Part shown: piece after piece, positions 1 through 10,900 of the stretch | How positions within the stretch are numbered: position 1 is the stretch's first letter | Layout: each line of letters starts with the position of its first letter | NCBI RefSeq assembly: GCF_964340395.1 | Contig: NC_135557.1 | Coordinates: 23,712,225-23,776,224, forward strand | DNA: 64,000 nucleotides | Origin: Glandiceps talaboti | Taxonomy: Eukaryota > Hemichordata > Enteropneusta > Spengelidae | Reading direction: 5' to 3' | Notes under the pieces: model-generated | Told to the model about the DNA's origin: nothing | The model's input: only the letters and a program-made list of their open reading frames with translations | Databases searched by the model: none | Translations under genes and position numbers: made by a program

Positions 1-1025
1 GCTTGCCAAATGATGCATTTTAACTTACACATAAGAAATGTGGATACGCTGTAACAGTTATGGTCAGCTGTTTTGAACTATGGAGGTAGGAAGGATTATA
101 GTCATAAACATGGCCCTTGCATTGGAATGGCATGCTTTTAGCACGAAAGTTGCACAAAAATGTGTTATTGTCTTGCCTACAACAGTTTTAGAATTAAGAT
201 CATGAATTAACCTTCGCCCACATTTAGTTTTTTTCTGCATGTACATCTGTTACTAAGGGTTTTGTTGGTGGGACTTTTGCTGTACCGTGTGAACCCTGTT
301 CAGATCAGAGTATCGCACTCACCCACTACATAAAATTGACTGCCTGGGCCAAGTTTAAGTCTCCGTTACATAGTTTGTAAGAGTCACTTTTAAACCACAC
401 GCCTCTTTTCGGCAAGAACATCATGTTCTACAGTTCAACTTACCGTCCTCTCGCTAACTTAAAATCATTTCGAAATTTAAGTCGTCAACTTTGTAAACAT
501 TGGGAGCGTTGGGGAGAGTTCTACTAATATTATACTATCCGAGGCAAGTATATGGCCTTTCGGAGGTAAAAACAGAGATTTAGATCCTGATACCCAGAAT
601 ACATTGAATCAAAACACAATAATTCTAACCAGCAATGACTGATTTTTCAATCCCGAAACTTGCTATATGTCCATACACTGTTTACATTCTAAGCTCAATA
701 CACGGTGATCGATCGGTGTACAGCTCTCCTTGACTGGCCGGGTCGGAAAAAATATGTCAACTCACAGTCATAAATCGATTTATAAATCCATACGAGCACT
801 ACAACAACTAAAGCAGTCCCTTTACAGACCATTTTCCTTCAGATACAGGCTAAAACAACTGTGAATGCTAGACAGTCAAAGTTATGCGAAATCATATTTG
901 TACGTGCGTCGATTCTACAAGTGAGCGCGTACTCTCTACACTAGAATAGAACACTCTTTTACCTGCGCAGTCAAGACGCGCAGTAAAAACACCAGTTTTC
1001 AACCTTAATCTTCCTTCTGGTTATT
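1..1025. repeat. Dispersed ~1-kb repeat, copy 1
   Basis: No gene is visible here. Most of this stretch (from about position 40 to 1,020) aligns by eye, as reverse complement, with about 24,360-25,400. Shared stretches include the CACTCACCCACTAC region near 315, the GGCAAGAACAT region near 410 and the ACTGCGCGTCTT region near 980. The two copies are clearly diverged, so the duplication is old. Its left end may lie outside the window. No transposase motif was found, so the class is unknown. Confidence 0.75.
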
Positions 1026-1276
1026 CTGCCTACTTTAGTAATACTCCCGACTTCAGACTTCATACATGTCTTCAGTTACCCATATGTGCCACTTGTCAGA
1101 CTGTGACCATAAACAAGGACATTCAAGTCATATGAGGAAAATATACTTTGTTCCGATGGCCACGTTCTAGAAACCTTGCATGTAATTTCTATCTTGGAAT
1201 CTTGAATCACTTCTGCATATGCCATCGGTACATTGTTACCTCCTGTAAGGGTACGGGAGGTATTACAAAGGGAAGG

Positions 1277-1308
1277 TGTGTCTGTGTGTCTGTCTGTCTG
1301 TGTGTGTG

Positions 1309-1359
<51 letters not shown>

Positions 1360-1360
1360 G
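1277..1360. repeat. (GTCT)n microsatellite
   Basis: Tetranucleotide tract mixed with (GT)n, located just inside the hairpin end of the pearl-like element. The same tract occurs at the equivalent place in the other two copies, so it belongs to the element and is not an independent microsatellite. Confidence 0.95.
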
Positions 1361-1669
1361 TCATCATTTCCTAATAATCGGCTGGCTCAATTGTAATGAA
1401 ATTTGGGATATATAATCTTTAGGGTAATAGCTAGACCTGATTAGGTTTTGAGCCTGATCTGTTAATGTTTAATTAGATAAATTTGCATATTAATAAAATC
1501 AATTAATTACGTAATATCTTAAGACTGCATACCTCAATTTCAATATAATTTAGTATATTCGTTAAACATAACAACATACATTTGTCCTATAAAATTCGTT
1601 GATGTATCTTACAGCGTTAATGAATAATTTCCATAATTAATTATTTTTGGTAATTAGGCTATATCTTAA

Positions 1670-2016
1670 AGTGGCCATATGGATGAGAATTTGGTATTTA
1701 TTTTGGATTTTTATTTGATAAAACTGCTTCACTATGTTTTTCTAAATGAAAAGATAATGTGAAATAACATATACCAAGTCCATGTTCATATCTCAATACA
1801 TAGCAAAACATTAAACAATGTGTAAAATGTTTGTTATTGTACGTACAATAACAACACTTTTTACACCTTTTGCATCTTTTTGCTATGTATCGAGATATGA
1901 ACATGGACTTGGTATATGTTATTTCACATTATCTTTTCATGTAGAAAAACATAGTGAAGCAGTTTTATCAAATAAAAATCCAAAATAAATACCAAATTCT
2001 CATCCATATGGCCACT
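1670..2016. mobile_element. Palindromic MITE with TTAA target site
   Basis: About 347 bp that fold back on themselves almost completely. The ends are AGTGGCCATATGGATGAGAA and its reverse complement, flanked on both sides by TTAA (1,666-1,669 and 2,017-2,020). The related core unit near 9,711 keeps the uninterrupted sequence (reverse complement of TATATCTTAAGAATACATAC). This shows directly that one TTAA was duplicated on insertion. TTAA duplication is the piggyBac-superfamily hallmark, so this is probably a non-autonomous piggyBac-type MITE. Diverged relatives lie at 28,430-28,770 and 32,711-33,012. Confidence 0.85.
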
Positions 2017-2392
2017 TTAAGAATACATACTTCAAATTCAACATAATTTAGTACATACGTTAACCATATGAAAACACATATGTCCTATTTGCGAGTTTGT
2101 TGATGCACCACGCAGCATTAATGAATAATTTGCATAATTAATGATTTTCGGTAATTAGGCTATATCTTACGACTACATACTTTAATTCCAATATAATTCA
2201 GTACACACGTTAACCATAACAATCACATATGTCCTGTAAAGCTTGTTTTTGTACCTTTCAGTGTTAATGAATAATTTGCATAATTAATTATTCTTTGTAA
2301 TTAGGCTATATCTTACGACTACATACTTTAATTTCAATACAATTTAGTACATATGTTAACCATAACAAAGCGGATATGTCCTATAAAATCTT

Positions 2393-3531
2393 TTATATAG
2401 TACAATATTTAACTTGTCGGTTGCAGCTTACCTGGCTGCAGCCATTCTTAGTGTTAAAGTTATTACAAATCTCCTTTCCGCGGAACTTGATGCGAGAGCA
2501 CCCTTGGCGGTCCTGGTCAGCGGAACCGGAAGTTGACGAGAAAGTGGAACCGGAAATTGATGAGAAAGCACTTCCTGTTGTCGTTGTAGTGGTAGCAGCC
2601 AGTTGGTTACAAAAACCCAATGTGTGGCTGAGGCTGTTACAGATCCGACAGGCGTTGGCTTTCTGCCCAGCGAAAATTGAACAAAATAAATTGTTGTCGC
2701 GTCTGGACCAGTCTACCTTAATGTTATGTAGTTCCAGTAGCACTGCTGCCCGGGCAGAGAATGCACGGTGGTATTCATAGAAGGTGAGGCCCGAGTAACG
2801 AGTGGCCATGTAATGTCTTGTTGGTATGCATCTAGTTCTGCCCGATGATTTGGGTAAGCTCCGCACATAATGTTCTTGTATATCGAAAAAGCGAGGATGA
2901 ATTCTTGTAGGGTCATTGGTCGAGAGAGGCGAGTGTCTTTGAGTGGACGTAGTGTATAGGCTGCTTCATCCACGACGATATGGCGGTCATAGTCAGATTG
3001 CTTATAGCTGGGTATAAGGAGACAAGCCAAGTTGACATCCTTACCTTGCAGTATGTCCCGACGGGTAGAGGCCGACACCAGCCCTATGTGGGGCAGGCTG
3101 TCGGAGGAGATGCCCGACGTGGCGAGGAGATCGGGGTCGTTACTGTGTCCATTGTTCGGGTTGTTGGTTTCGTCGCCTTGAGTGGTGCGTGACGTCCCAC
3201 GGTGGGCATTACTGGCTGGCGAATTTGTATCTGGAGTACCATTAGCCGTTGAATTGGCAAGACCTGACGACAGTTGATCGATGGATCGTCTCAACTCAGC
3301 AAAGTCAGTAGTTAAGATGCTTTCAGTCGATGGGCGATCGTTGCCTGTTGGCGGCTTGTTTTTGTGGGTAGTTTGAGGTCGAGTTTGGGAGTTGGCTGTT
3401 CCTGTGGCACGCACGATGTCCCGAGCTAAACAGTCAAGATCATTGAGGCCGGTGTCTATCCCTGACTGGGAACGAGTAACTGGACGTCGAGGCTGCCTCG
3501 TTGCAGGTGTGGATTTTCTGCTTCGTGGCAT
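2393..3531 (-). pseudogene. DIRS-like gag/ORF1 fragment, frameshifted
   Basis: The first frame starts at 3,531 (MPRSRKSTPATRQPRR) and has a serine/threonine-rich N-terminal half. A second, overlapping frame (2,866-2,393) continues with YSGLTFYEYHRAFSARAA, then CRICNSLSHTLGFC and a cysteine/histidine-poor knuckle-like stretch beginning CNNFNTKNGC. The change of frame falls around 2,790-2,860, where both frames share the same conserved context, so it is a frameshift in one protein. The layout resembles ORF1 proteins that accompany tyrosine-recombinase retroelements. This is recognised by pattern only. The downstream frame is open to 2,393, where it reaches the insertion junction. Confidence 0.55.
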
Positions 3532-4795
3532 GTTAATTCCTTAAATGGTATATTGGAGGAAACAAAATAAATGTGGAGAATCGTACTACAGTTGTGATGG
3601 TAGCGAATTCTTGTCAAACATATAGTTACCTTTGCGCACGGCTATGGCAGCAGCGGCTGAGGACCCCCTCTTCGTACTACCCGACGGCTCACCCCTGACT
3701 TTGACCAAATTCGTCATCCTTTTACGTGTGGCGCTGCAACGCCTGGGACTGGACCCTTACATCTACGCTGGACACTCCTTCCACATTGGGGCTGCCACAG
3801 CGGCTGCAGCGGCCCACCTGCCGGACCATGTCATTCTCATGCTCGGACGCTGGAACAGTGACTGCTATACCACTTACATACGGACGCCTTCACATGTATT
3901 ACACACGGCTTTCCAAAAACTTGCTAATGGCTGCTGACTTCAAAACAAAGGCCATTGTTAAGTGTTTCATCTGTTGTTAGCTTTGGTTGTTTGTTTAGTT
4001 TCCTGCATTTTTAGTTTGACTTACTTCTTCTTTGTTGTGGGGGGGGGGCGCCTAACGCTTTTCCAGCGTTTTTGCCTGGTAAAGGTTTTTTCTCTGGTTT
4101 TTAGTGCGAGGCAAAGTCCGAAATTTTAGCTTTTCTTTTGTTCGGGCATGATGAGTTGGTAGGTCCTAAACTTGTGGCTGGTCACCATCCAGCACACCCG
4201 TGCACTCATCCCCTCCCTTGCTGGGTTCGTGGATTGGTGTCATTTCAGCATAGCCACTTTCACCTCGGCGGTAGGGCCCTATGCCCTCTGAGGGCGGGTA
4301 GTGTTTTCATTTCGGCTAGTCATTGTTTTCTCCCGGTCAAGGACTGCGGCTCCAGCCCGGTCCTCCTGGGCCGTGAAACTTCGTCATTTCGGTTGATGTG
4401 GCCGTACCTCAGACCTCAGTCTGATGCTGGCGGCCACTCATTTTGGCGGCCATTCAAAAACCGTAAACACTTCATTAAAACACCACAAATTCGCACAAAT
4501 TACAAATTCTACCTCTCATACTTTGGTCTGGTCATGGCATTTCCACCCCTCAGTCTTGGGGACCGTACTTCGTACTTCTACCCCCATTCGCCTCCAACTG
4601 GCATCACTCGGCCTCAAACAGGCCCCCCAACTCGCCTCAACTGGCACCACAATTCATACTCACCCATCTTGCCATCGACCAGATCAGTAGTGCCCTCTGC
4701 CCAAAGTGGTTTTGGTTTATGCTGGATTATTTGACATATAGTTTAATTTCCATTAAACATTCATTTTCTAACTTATCTGGATGTGTGTCAAACTT
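2394..4795. mobile_element. DIRS-like (tyrosine recombinase) retrotransposon remnant
   Basis: Foreign segment splitting a pearl core unit. The left junction is after TCCTATAAAATCTTTT, and the core resumes near 4,795 with GGTTTTAGGTAACTAGGTTG. The uninterrupted core is preserved around 9,300-9,395. The segment carries a gag-like reading frame on the minus strand and a tyrosine-recombinase fragment on the plus strand. It also holds a GC-richer non-coding stretch (4,020-4,735) with a G tract at 4,040. No reverse transcriptase or RNase H was found, so it is an internally deleted or rearranged copy. Confidence 0.65.
3632..3937 (+). pseudogene. Tyrosine recombinase C-terminal fragment (DIRS/Ngaro type)
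   Basis: About 100 residues that match the C-terminal half of DIRS-type tyrosine recombinases: GLDPYIYAGHSFHIGAATAA, then LGRWNSDCYTTYIRT. Known family members have HxxR within H-S-F-R-I-G-A-A-T; here the second position is His (H-S-F-H), so the box-II catalytic arginine is missing. The nucleophile-region tyrosines (CY..YI) are present. The N-terminal half with the box-I arginine is absent. The fragment lies head to head with the gag-like frame, 100 bp apart, which is not the usual collinear order and points to rearrangement. Confidence 0.75.
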
Positions 4796-5135
4796 AGTTT
4801 TATTGATTAAAACTTGCATAAATAATGGTTTTAGGTAACTAGGTTGTATCTTAAAAATTCAAGCTTCAAATTTCGTATAATATGATACGTACATCAACCA
4901 TAATAATACGCACCTGTCCTTTGAAGTTTTTGCTACAACTTTTTCTTTTAATGAGTATTTGAATAATGAACAATATTCAGTAATTAAGCAGTATCATAGA
5001 CTCTTACATACATTAATCTAATAAAGCATGCTTGTCCAAAAAACAAAGCTTGTTACCATGTTTTTTTTTTTACTTTAATTAGTCATTTGCAGAATTAGTG
5101 ATTCCCTTACGGGAGGCATTCAGTTTAAATCTGGT

Positions 5136-7024
5136 TTTACTTCCATTATCGATCATTGAGACCTTTTCAGCTGATGATGCACAGTGTACTGAACCCGGCC
5201 ACTGACGTTCGACAACAACGCAATTTGCTAACATCCGCTTGACCTTCCTACCGTTTTCTTATATGGTTGCTATGGAGCGGCACGTGTGACATCATACGAT
5301 CTCGCGTGACGGAATATGGCATATTTCGTTGGAATTGAGTCGTTTTTGAAAAAAAATATGATACAGGCAGAAACACAAACAGACACACAGACTTTTCATT
5401 CCTAAATTATAACAATTATAACGTAATATTTTATGCAAATGATTCATTAAAACTAAAAACTATGTCAACATTTCTCAACATACTTCATAGGATATTGGCA
5501 CATTGCTATGGAGGATATACGCCAAATTATATGAAATTTGAATCTTGTATTTTTAAGATATAGTCTCATTAGTGAAACGTTTACTAATACATATTGCTCA
5601 TTAAACCTAAACGCTAGACAGACGAAAAGATGGCATAGATTTGCCTTACGGAATGTAACTGCGACAGCTACGAAACTTCAGAGTTTATATCTCGTGATCA
5701 TATAGTCACGATTATTATGGCAAATCACACATTTGCGAAATGTTATCACCATATGTGGTTTATCTTGTTCTTTTATTTATATTTCCATTGTGTTACATTT
5801 TGAAATATTATAACCTATATATATGTAAATCTATATTTCCAATATAATACTTGTAGATATAATAGATGTGTTGCCGTTTTCTGTCTAATATCCACGATAA
5901 CTATGATCCATGATAACACGGTAAATTAAAATTTACAAACACTATGAAATTGGTATAAAATGCACATGGGATCCTTCTATCTACATGTATTTACATCTGT
6001 ACCCAGCTAGAGTAGTTTTCAGCAAAATAATATAGCACGATATGTATCGATCAATAATATCTAGTAAATGAGATTGGCAAACACACACCTGTCCATATAC
6101 AAGTGAAATGTTCTCTATAGTGGACACTGGTACACAAGAATTGCCTATTAATCATATTGCCTTCATTCTAGGACTTGCCCTGATTTCAGAAGATAGACTT
6201 ATATTATCAATTATTTGGGTAAGGTTTTGACTTTTCCTTTTCGGCATTTATTCCTAACGTAAAGTAAGTAAACGGTCTAAAGTATCAGTTCATTTTAGTT
6301 TCTCTTTGTTATCTGTATTTTTCAAAATAATTGGTCACCCTAAACCGTATCAGCATGATTTGTAGATGAAAAGGTCTGTAATAAAACAAAATATTAAGAA
6401 TACGAGTAAGACGAAAGCAACTGAAATATTGATTGTGTGGTAAGATGAAAATGAATTGTTTCTATTTCGTAAATAGACTCACTTGCCAAAGCTTCAGTCA
6501 CGCATGGATAAACGAACCACGGGGTTAGCGTTGTCTTTGTACTATTTTATTCAAATTACTCAGTATGTAAATATAAGGGTCGGCAAAGTATAAGTAAACA
6601 TACTGAAATTCACATATTATTATGCGCTTGAGAACGATTTGTGGGATGTGTGGCTACCTGCATCTTTTAAATTGTTTTCTCAACATATGTGGAGGATGCG
6701 AGGCTATCGATGTATCTCAACAGCGCAGTAAACAGGGCCTGTCCAAGAATATATGTTTCCAGTCTGTCTGTATGTCTGTCTGTCTGGCTGGCTGGCTGGC
6801 TGTCTGTCTGACTGGTAGGCTGTTGAAGTAAAAAATGGTAAACTTACCCATATCTTATGGAGACCTTTTAAAAATTTAGCCACTGCCTATGTATAAAAGG
6901 CTGATAGTTACGATTATCGGTACCATTGACATTCCTTCCCTTGCTGATTTACTCTCAGCAGCTTCAAGCATCATACGCAAAGTGATTTATAAGAGGGAAA
7001 AAATATGTATCGTTAAACATATAA

Positions 7025-7030
<6 letters not shown>
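5136..7030. other. No gene recognised; decayed core repeats
   Basis: No convincing coding sequence. About 5,340-5,620 contains a diverged pearl-type core unit (ATGCAAATGATTCATTAA, then TTTTAAGATATAG) preceded by a short ACAGACACACAG remnant. About 6,760-6,820 has a short (GTCT)/(GGCT) tract. The rest is AT-rich sequence without recognised features. Confidence 0.5.
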
Positions 7031-7031
<1 letters not shown>

Positions 7032-7079
<48 letters not shown>

Positions 7080-7123
7080 TCGTAAATGCAGAAACTTTAC
7101 AATAATGTTCTATTGTTTTATGT

Positions 7124-7196
<73 letters not shown>
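7032..7196. repeat. Two (AT)n tracts
   Basis: Dinucleotide runs at about 7,032-7,075 and 7,127-7,196, separated by about 50 bp of unique sequence. Confidence 0.95.
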
Positions 7197-7199
<3 letters not shown>

Positions 7200-7753
7200 A
7201 GAGATAAGTAATGTTGACCACATTTTACTTCACAAAAGTTGAAATGGGTAAAATGTTTGGAGTTGGTGAGAAAAGTAAACAACTCCAAAGGAACTGGTGC
7301 CAGTCTAATTTAACTTCAATGAAAGGTAAAACAGAATACTTTAAACTTAATTATGTTCTTCTATATTTCTGGAAAAATGTATTATCCTTTACACTGATGG
7401 ATCAAAGACTAATACTCAGTTTACGCAATAGTGAATTTACTGTAACCATTGTAATTATTTGGAAAACGACTATAGTTTCTAAAAAAGAATGTGTATTTAT
7501 TAAATAAAGTTAAATACTCCTTTCCTTCTCGTTTCATTTGTGCTACTTAATTAATAGACATCTAACATATTGTTTGTACCACTAGGCATCCTCCATGGGG
7601 TTTAGGTCTTTGATCTTCCCTGGTAACGAAAATACCTTCTGATTTCTATAAAATGTTATAGGAAAAGAAGATATCCATGATATTCATATGCACAATGAAA
7701 CCTTAACATATCATACTTGGCTGATTTTCTATACCTTACCCACGTAAACATAC

Positions 7754-8065
7754 CTTCGACAGTTAAATACAGTGAATCAGATTCTGGTCTGAAGCTAACC
7801 GTGTCAATAATGTCGCATGTATAGGTGCCCTCGTCAGTAATTTCTGCCTCTGTTATCTGCAATGACGCTTGATCCACCAGTGTGTGCCGAACGTAGTCAT
7901 CCTCGTAGGTTATTGTACCATCCGCGTTTCTCTGAATGACTTTACAATCGATTGGTTCACATGATACATACCACGCTAGAATGTAGCTGTCCACAGTGGT
8001 TGTGCACTCGAGAACAGCAGTACTTCCCTCGGTCACTGTAACATCTTCACCAACAGCTACTGTAG
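7754..8065 (-). CDS. Isolated Ig V-type exon of an unidentified receptor gene
   Basis: A 312-nt exon read on the minus strand. It is bounded by acceptor ATAG at 8,066-8,067 and donor GGTATG at 7,753-7,751, with phase 1 at both ends, the usual form of an Ig-domain exon. The peptide holds the Ig hallmarks: Cys in AVLEC, Trp in ILAWYV and DEGTYTC. An extra cysteine pair (CEPIDC) follows the tryptophan. It resembles Ig domain 1 of the large plus-strand receptor (EGSTAVLEC against EGESTELIC; LAWY against LYWY), so it is probably a paralogous N-terminal domain. No signal-peptide, transmembrane or other domain exon was found on this strand nearby. The gene could be partial, or could extend left of the window. 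Confidence 0.7.
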
Positions 8066-8159
8066 CTATATACAAATAACAATAGTATAACTCTTAATTC
8101 TTCAGTATATTCCATATACTACGCAATAGTGTAAAAATTAAGTAACCAGATTTAAACTG

Positions 8160-8880
8160 AATGCCTCCCGTAAGGGAATCACTAATTATGCAAATAACTC
8201 ATTAAATTAAAAAAAGAACAATGGTAACAGGCTTTGTTTTTGGACAAGCGTACTTTCTTAGGTAATGTATGTAAGAGTGTATGATACTGCTCAATTACTG
8301 AATATCGTTCATTATTCAAAATACTCATTAAAGGTAGAAGTTGTAGCAACAAACTTCATAGGACAGGTGCGTATTATTATGGTTGATGTATGTATCATAT
8401 TATACAGAATTTGAAGCTTGCATTTTTAAGATACAACCTAGTTACCTAAAATCATTAATTATGCAAATTTTTCATTAAAACTGTAAGCTATATCAAAAGT
8501 TTGATAGGACATATTCGCTTTGTTATGTTAACGTATGTAATAAATTGTATTGAAATTGAAGTATGCAGTCTTAAGATATAGCATAATTACCAAAAATAAT
8601 TAATAATGCAAATTATTCATTAACGCTGTAAGGTACATCAACAAATTTTATAGCACAAATGTATGTTGTTATGTTTAACGGATATACTAAATTATATTGA
8701 AATTGAAGTATGCAGTCTTAAGATATTACATAATTAGTTGATTTCATTAATATGCAGATTTCTCTAATTAAACATTAACAGATCTGGCTCAAAACCTAAT
8801 CAGGTCTAGCCATTACCCTAAAGATTATGTATTCCAAATTTCATTACAATTCAGCCAGCCGATGTTTAGAAAATGATGAC

Positions 8881-8943
<63 letters not shown>

Positions 8944-8992
8944 CACATTCCCCTTTTAATACCTCCCGTACCCTTACGGAACGTAAAAATAA
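8160..8992 (-). mobile_element. Pearl/HINE-like element, copy 2
   Basis: Begins ACTGAATGCCTCCCGTAAGG and continues with core units of about 146 bp. It ends with an (ACAG)n tract (8,881-8,946) and CCTCCCGTACCCTTACGGAA, whose two halves can pair as a hairpin. Orientation is opposite to copy 1. It lies directly beside copy 3, with only about 20 bp between the terminal hairpin and the next start. Confidence 0.75.
8881..8946. repeat. (ACAG)n microsatellite
   Basis: Tetranucleotide tract close to the hairpin end of pearl-like copy 2. Confidence 0.95.
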
Positions 8993-9007
8993 AAAATAAA
9001 ACATTTA

Positions 9008-10243
9008 AACTGAATGCCTCCCGTAAGGGAATCACTAATTATTCAAATAACTCATTAAACTAAAAAAACTATCGTAACAGGCTTTGTTTTTTGGACAAGT
9101 GTGCTTTCTTAGGTTAATGTATGTAAGAGTGTATGATACTGCTTAATTACTGAATATCGTGCATTATTCAAAATAATCATAAAGGAAAAAGTTATAGCAA
9201 CAATCTTCAAAGGACAGGTGCGTATTATTATTGTTGATGTATGCATCATATTATACGAAATTTGAAGCTTGCATTTTTAAGATACAACCTAGTTACCTAA
9301 AATCATTAATTATGCAAATGTTTCATTAAAACTAATGATAAAAGATTTTATAGGACATATCCGCTTTGTTATGGTTAACGTATGTACTAAATTGTATTGA
9401 AATTGAAGTATGCAGTCTTAAGATAAAGCCTAATTACCGAATATTCATTAATTATGCAAATTATTCATTAAAACTGTAAGGTACATCAACTAACTTTATA
9501 GGACATACACAATTTGTTATGGTTAATGTATGTACTGAATTGTATTGAAATTGAAGTATGCAGTCGTAAGATATAGCCTAATTACAAAGAATCATTAATT
9601 ATGCAGATTATTCATTAACACTGAAAGGTACACCATCAAGCTTTACAGGACATATGTGATTGTTATGGTTAACGTGTGTACTGAATTATATTGGAATTGA
9701 AGTATGTATTCTTAAGATATAGCCTAATTACCGAAAATCATTAATTATGCAAATTATTCATTAACACTGTACATTGCATCAACAAACTTGATAGGACATA
9801 TGTGTTTTCTTATGGTTAACGTATGTACCAAAGTATGTTGAATTTGAAGTATGTATTCTTAAGATATAGCCTAATTACCAAAAATAATTAATTATGGAAA
9901 TTATTCATTAACGCTGTAAGATACATCAATGAATTTTATAGGACAAATGTATGTTCTTATGTTTAACGAATATACTAAATTATATTGAAATTGAAGTATG
10001 CAGTCTTAAGATATTGCGTAATTAGTTGATTTTATTAATATGCAAATTTCTCTAATTAAACATTAACAGATCAGGCTCAAAACCTAATCAGATTATATAT
10101 CCAAAATTTCATTACAATTGAGCCAGCTGATTTTCAGTAAATGATGACACAGACAGACAGACAGACAGACACACAGACACACAGACACATAGACACACCT
10201 TCCCCTTTTAATACCTCCCATACCCTTACGGGAGGTAAAAATG
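9008..10243 (-). mobile_element. Pearl/HINE-like element, copy 3
   Basis: Starts ACTGAATGCCTCCCGTAAGG and ends CCTCCCATACCCTTACGGGA (hairpin). The conserved ATGCAAATT site recurs at 9,454, 9,601, 9,747, 9,894 and 10,040, giving a core period of 146-147 bp. An (ACAG)n tract lies at about 10,147-10,196. This is the cleanest copy in the window and gives the uninterrupted target sequences used to date the MITE and DIRS insertions in copy 1. Confidence 0.8.
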
Positions 10244-10567
10244 GATGTTGCTTTCTCAAGTAAGTAACACAACAGAATAAACCTCTTCTTTATAATTACC
10301 CAACTATTTGCCCTACAATCTGTGCAGGTACAACGGAAGCAGAACTAACAGTTTGAACAGGTTTGTTTCTGCCATTCCCAAAATTTTTATCGCCCTACAT
10401 TTTTGTCTGAATCCATGATGAACTCAGTGGATTCTCCCTGTCATTATCAGGGCCATTGTTTCCATAGCAAATTGTCCCTTCAAAATGAATTGCGCACTAA
10501 CGCTAGTGTCAGTGAAATGACATAATTTCAACCAGGGACAACAGCGAACAGAATTGAAAGTGGATCT

Positions 10568-10900
10568 TCAAAGAGTGAATCTTAAAGTGCGTAAATAGTT
10601 TAACAGTTTTTTCCAGTTAGTTTTTCTGGAATACACTTCCTCTGGAGTTGGGATGCATTTCGTATGTATGTGGACCAAGAGCATCCCAAGCGCTCTGAGT
10701 CGACTTTCTGCCATACTCGCCCTTGTCAATTTTTTCAGAGGACGCAGTGCCGAAAAGGAGGGTTCACAAGAAACTTTACCAACTGGGGTTGTCAGGAATG
10801 TTCCCAGAATTTTGTTGACCAATGGAATATATTCCGGATCACAGGCCACCAAAGCCTCACAGGGACACCAAATATTCCAAAAAGCGTATTTACCCATCAG
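10568..10900 (-). pseudogene. hAT transposase C-terminal fragment
   Basis: A reading frame of about 109 residues matching the C-terminal dimerisation region of hAT transposases and related ZMYM-type domesticated proteins: CEPSFSALRPLKKLTRASMA, then ESRLRALGMLLVHIH. Family members normally have E-R-S-F-S; here it is E-P-S-F-S. No catalytic DDE region or zinc finger was found upstream on this strand, so this is a truncated remnant. Confidence 0.75.

Larger units (their letters stand above)
1240..5135 (+). mobile_element. Pearl/HINE-like element, copy 1 (composite)
   Basis: One end is a short hairpin (TAAGGGTACGGGAGG, near 1,245) followed by a (GTCT)n tract at 1,277-1,360. The middle consists of tandem core units of about 146 bp carrying GCATAATTAA and AGGCTATATCTTA motifs (1,440-2,390 and 4,795-5,100). 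The other end is CCCTTACGGGAGGCATTCAG near 5,108. The same two ends, in reverse orientation, bound copies at 8.16-8.99 kb and 9.01-10.24 kb. Hairpin end, tandem core and tetranucleotide tract is the architecture described for pearl elements of bivalves and for non-autonomous Helentrons. Family assignment is by architecture only. A MITE (1,670-2,016) and a DIRS-like remnant (about 2,394-4,795) are inserted within it. Confidence 0.7.

Noticed and set aside
4138-4734. 198-residue open frame
   Set aside because: Lies in the GC-richer non-coding part of the DIRS-like remnant. Composition (Pro/His/Thr-rich) and lack of family motifs suggest chance openness.
7754-8065. Minus-strand Ig exon as part of the 16.7-41 kb receptor gene
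   Set aside because: It is on the opposite strand, so it cannot be an exon of that transcript.
8881-10196. Regular repeats considered as a CRISPR-like array
   Set aside because: Units are contiguous 146-bp tandem repeats without unique spacers, in clearly eukaryotic sequence with transposon ends.
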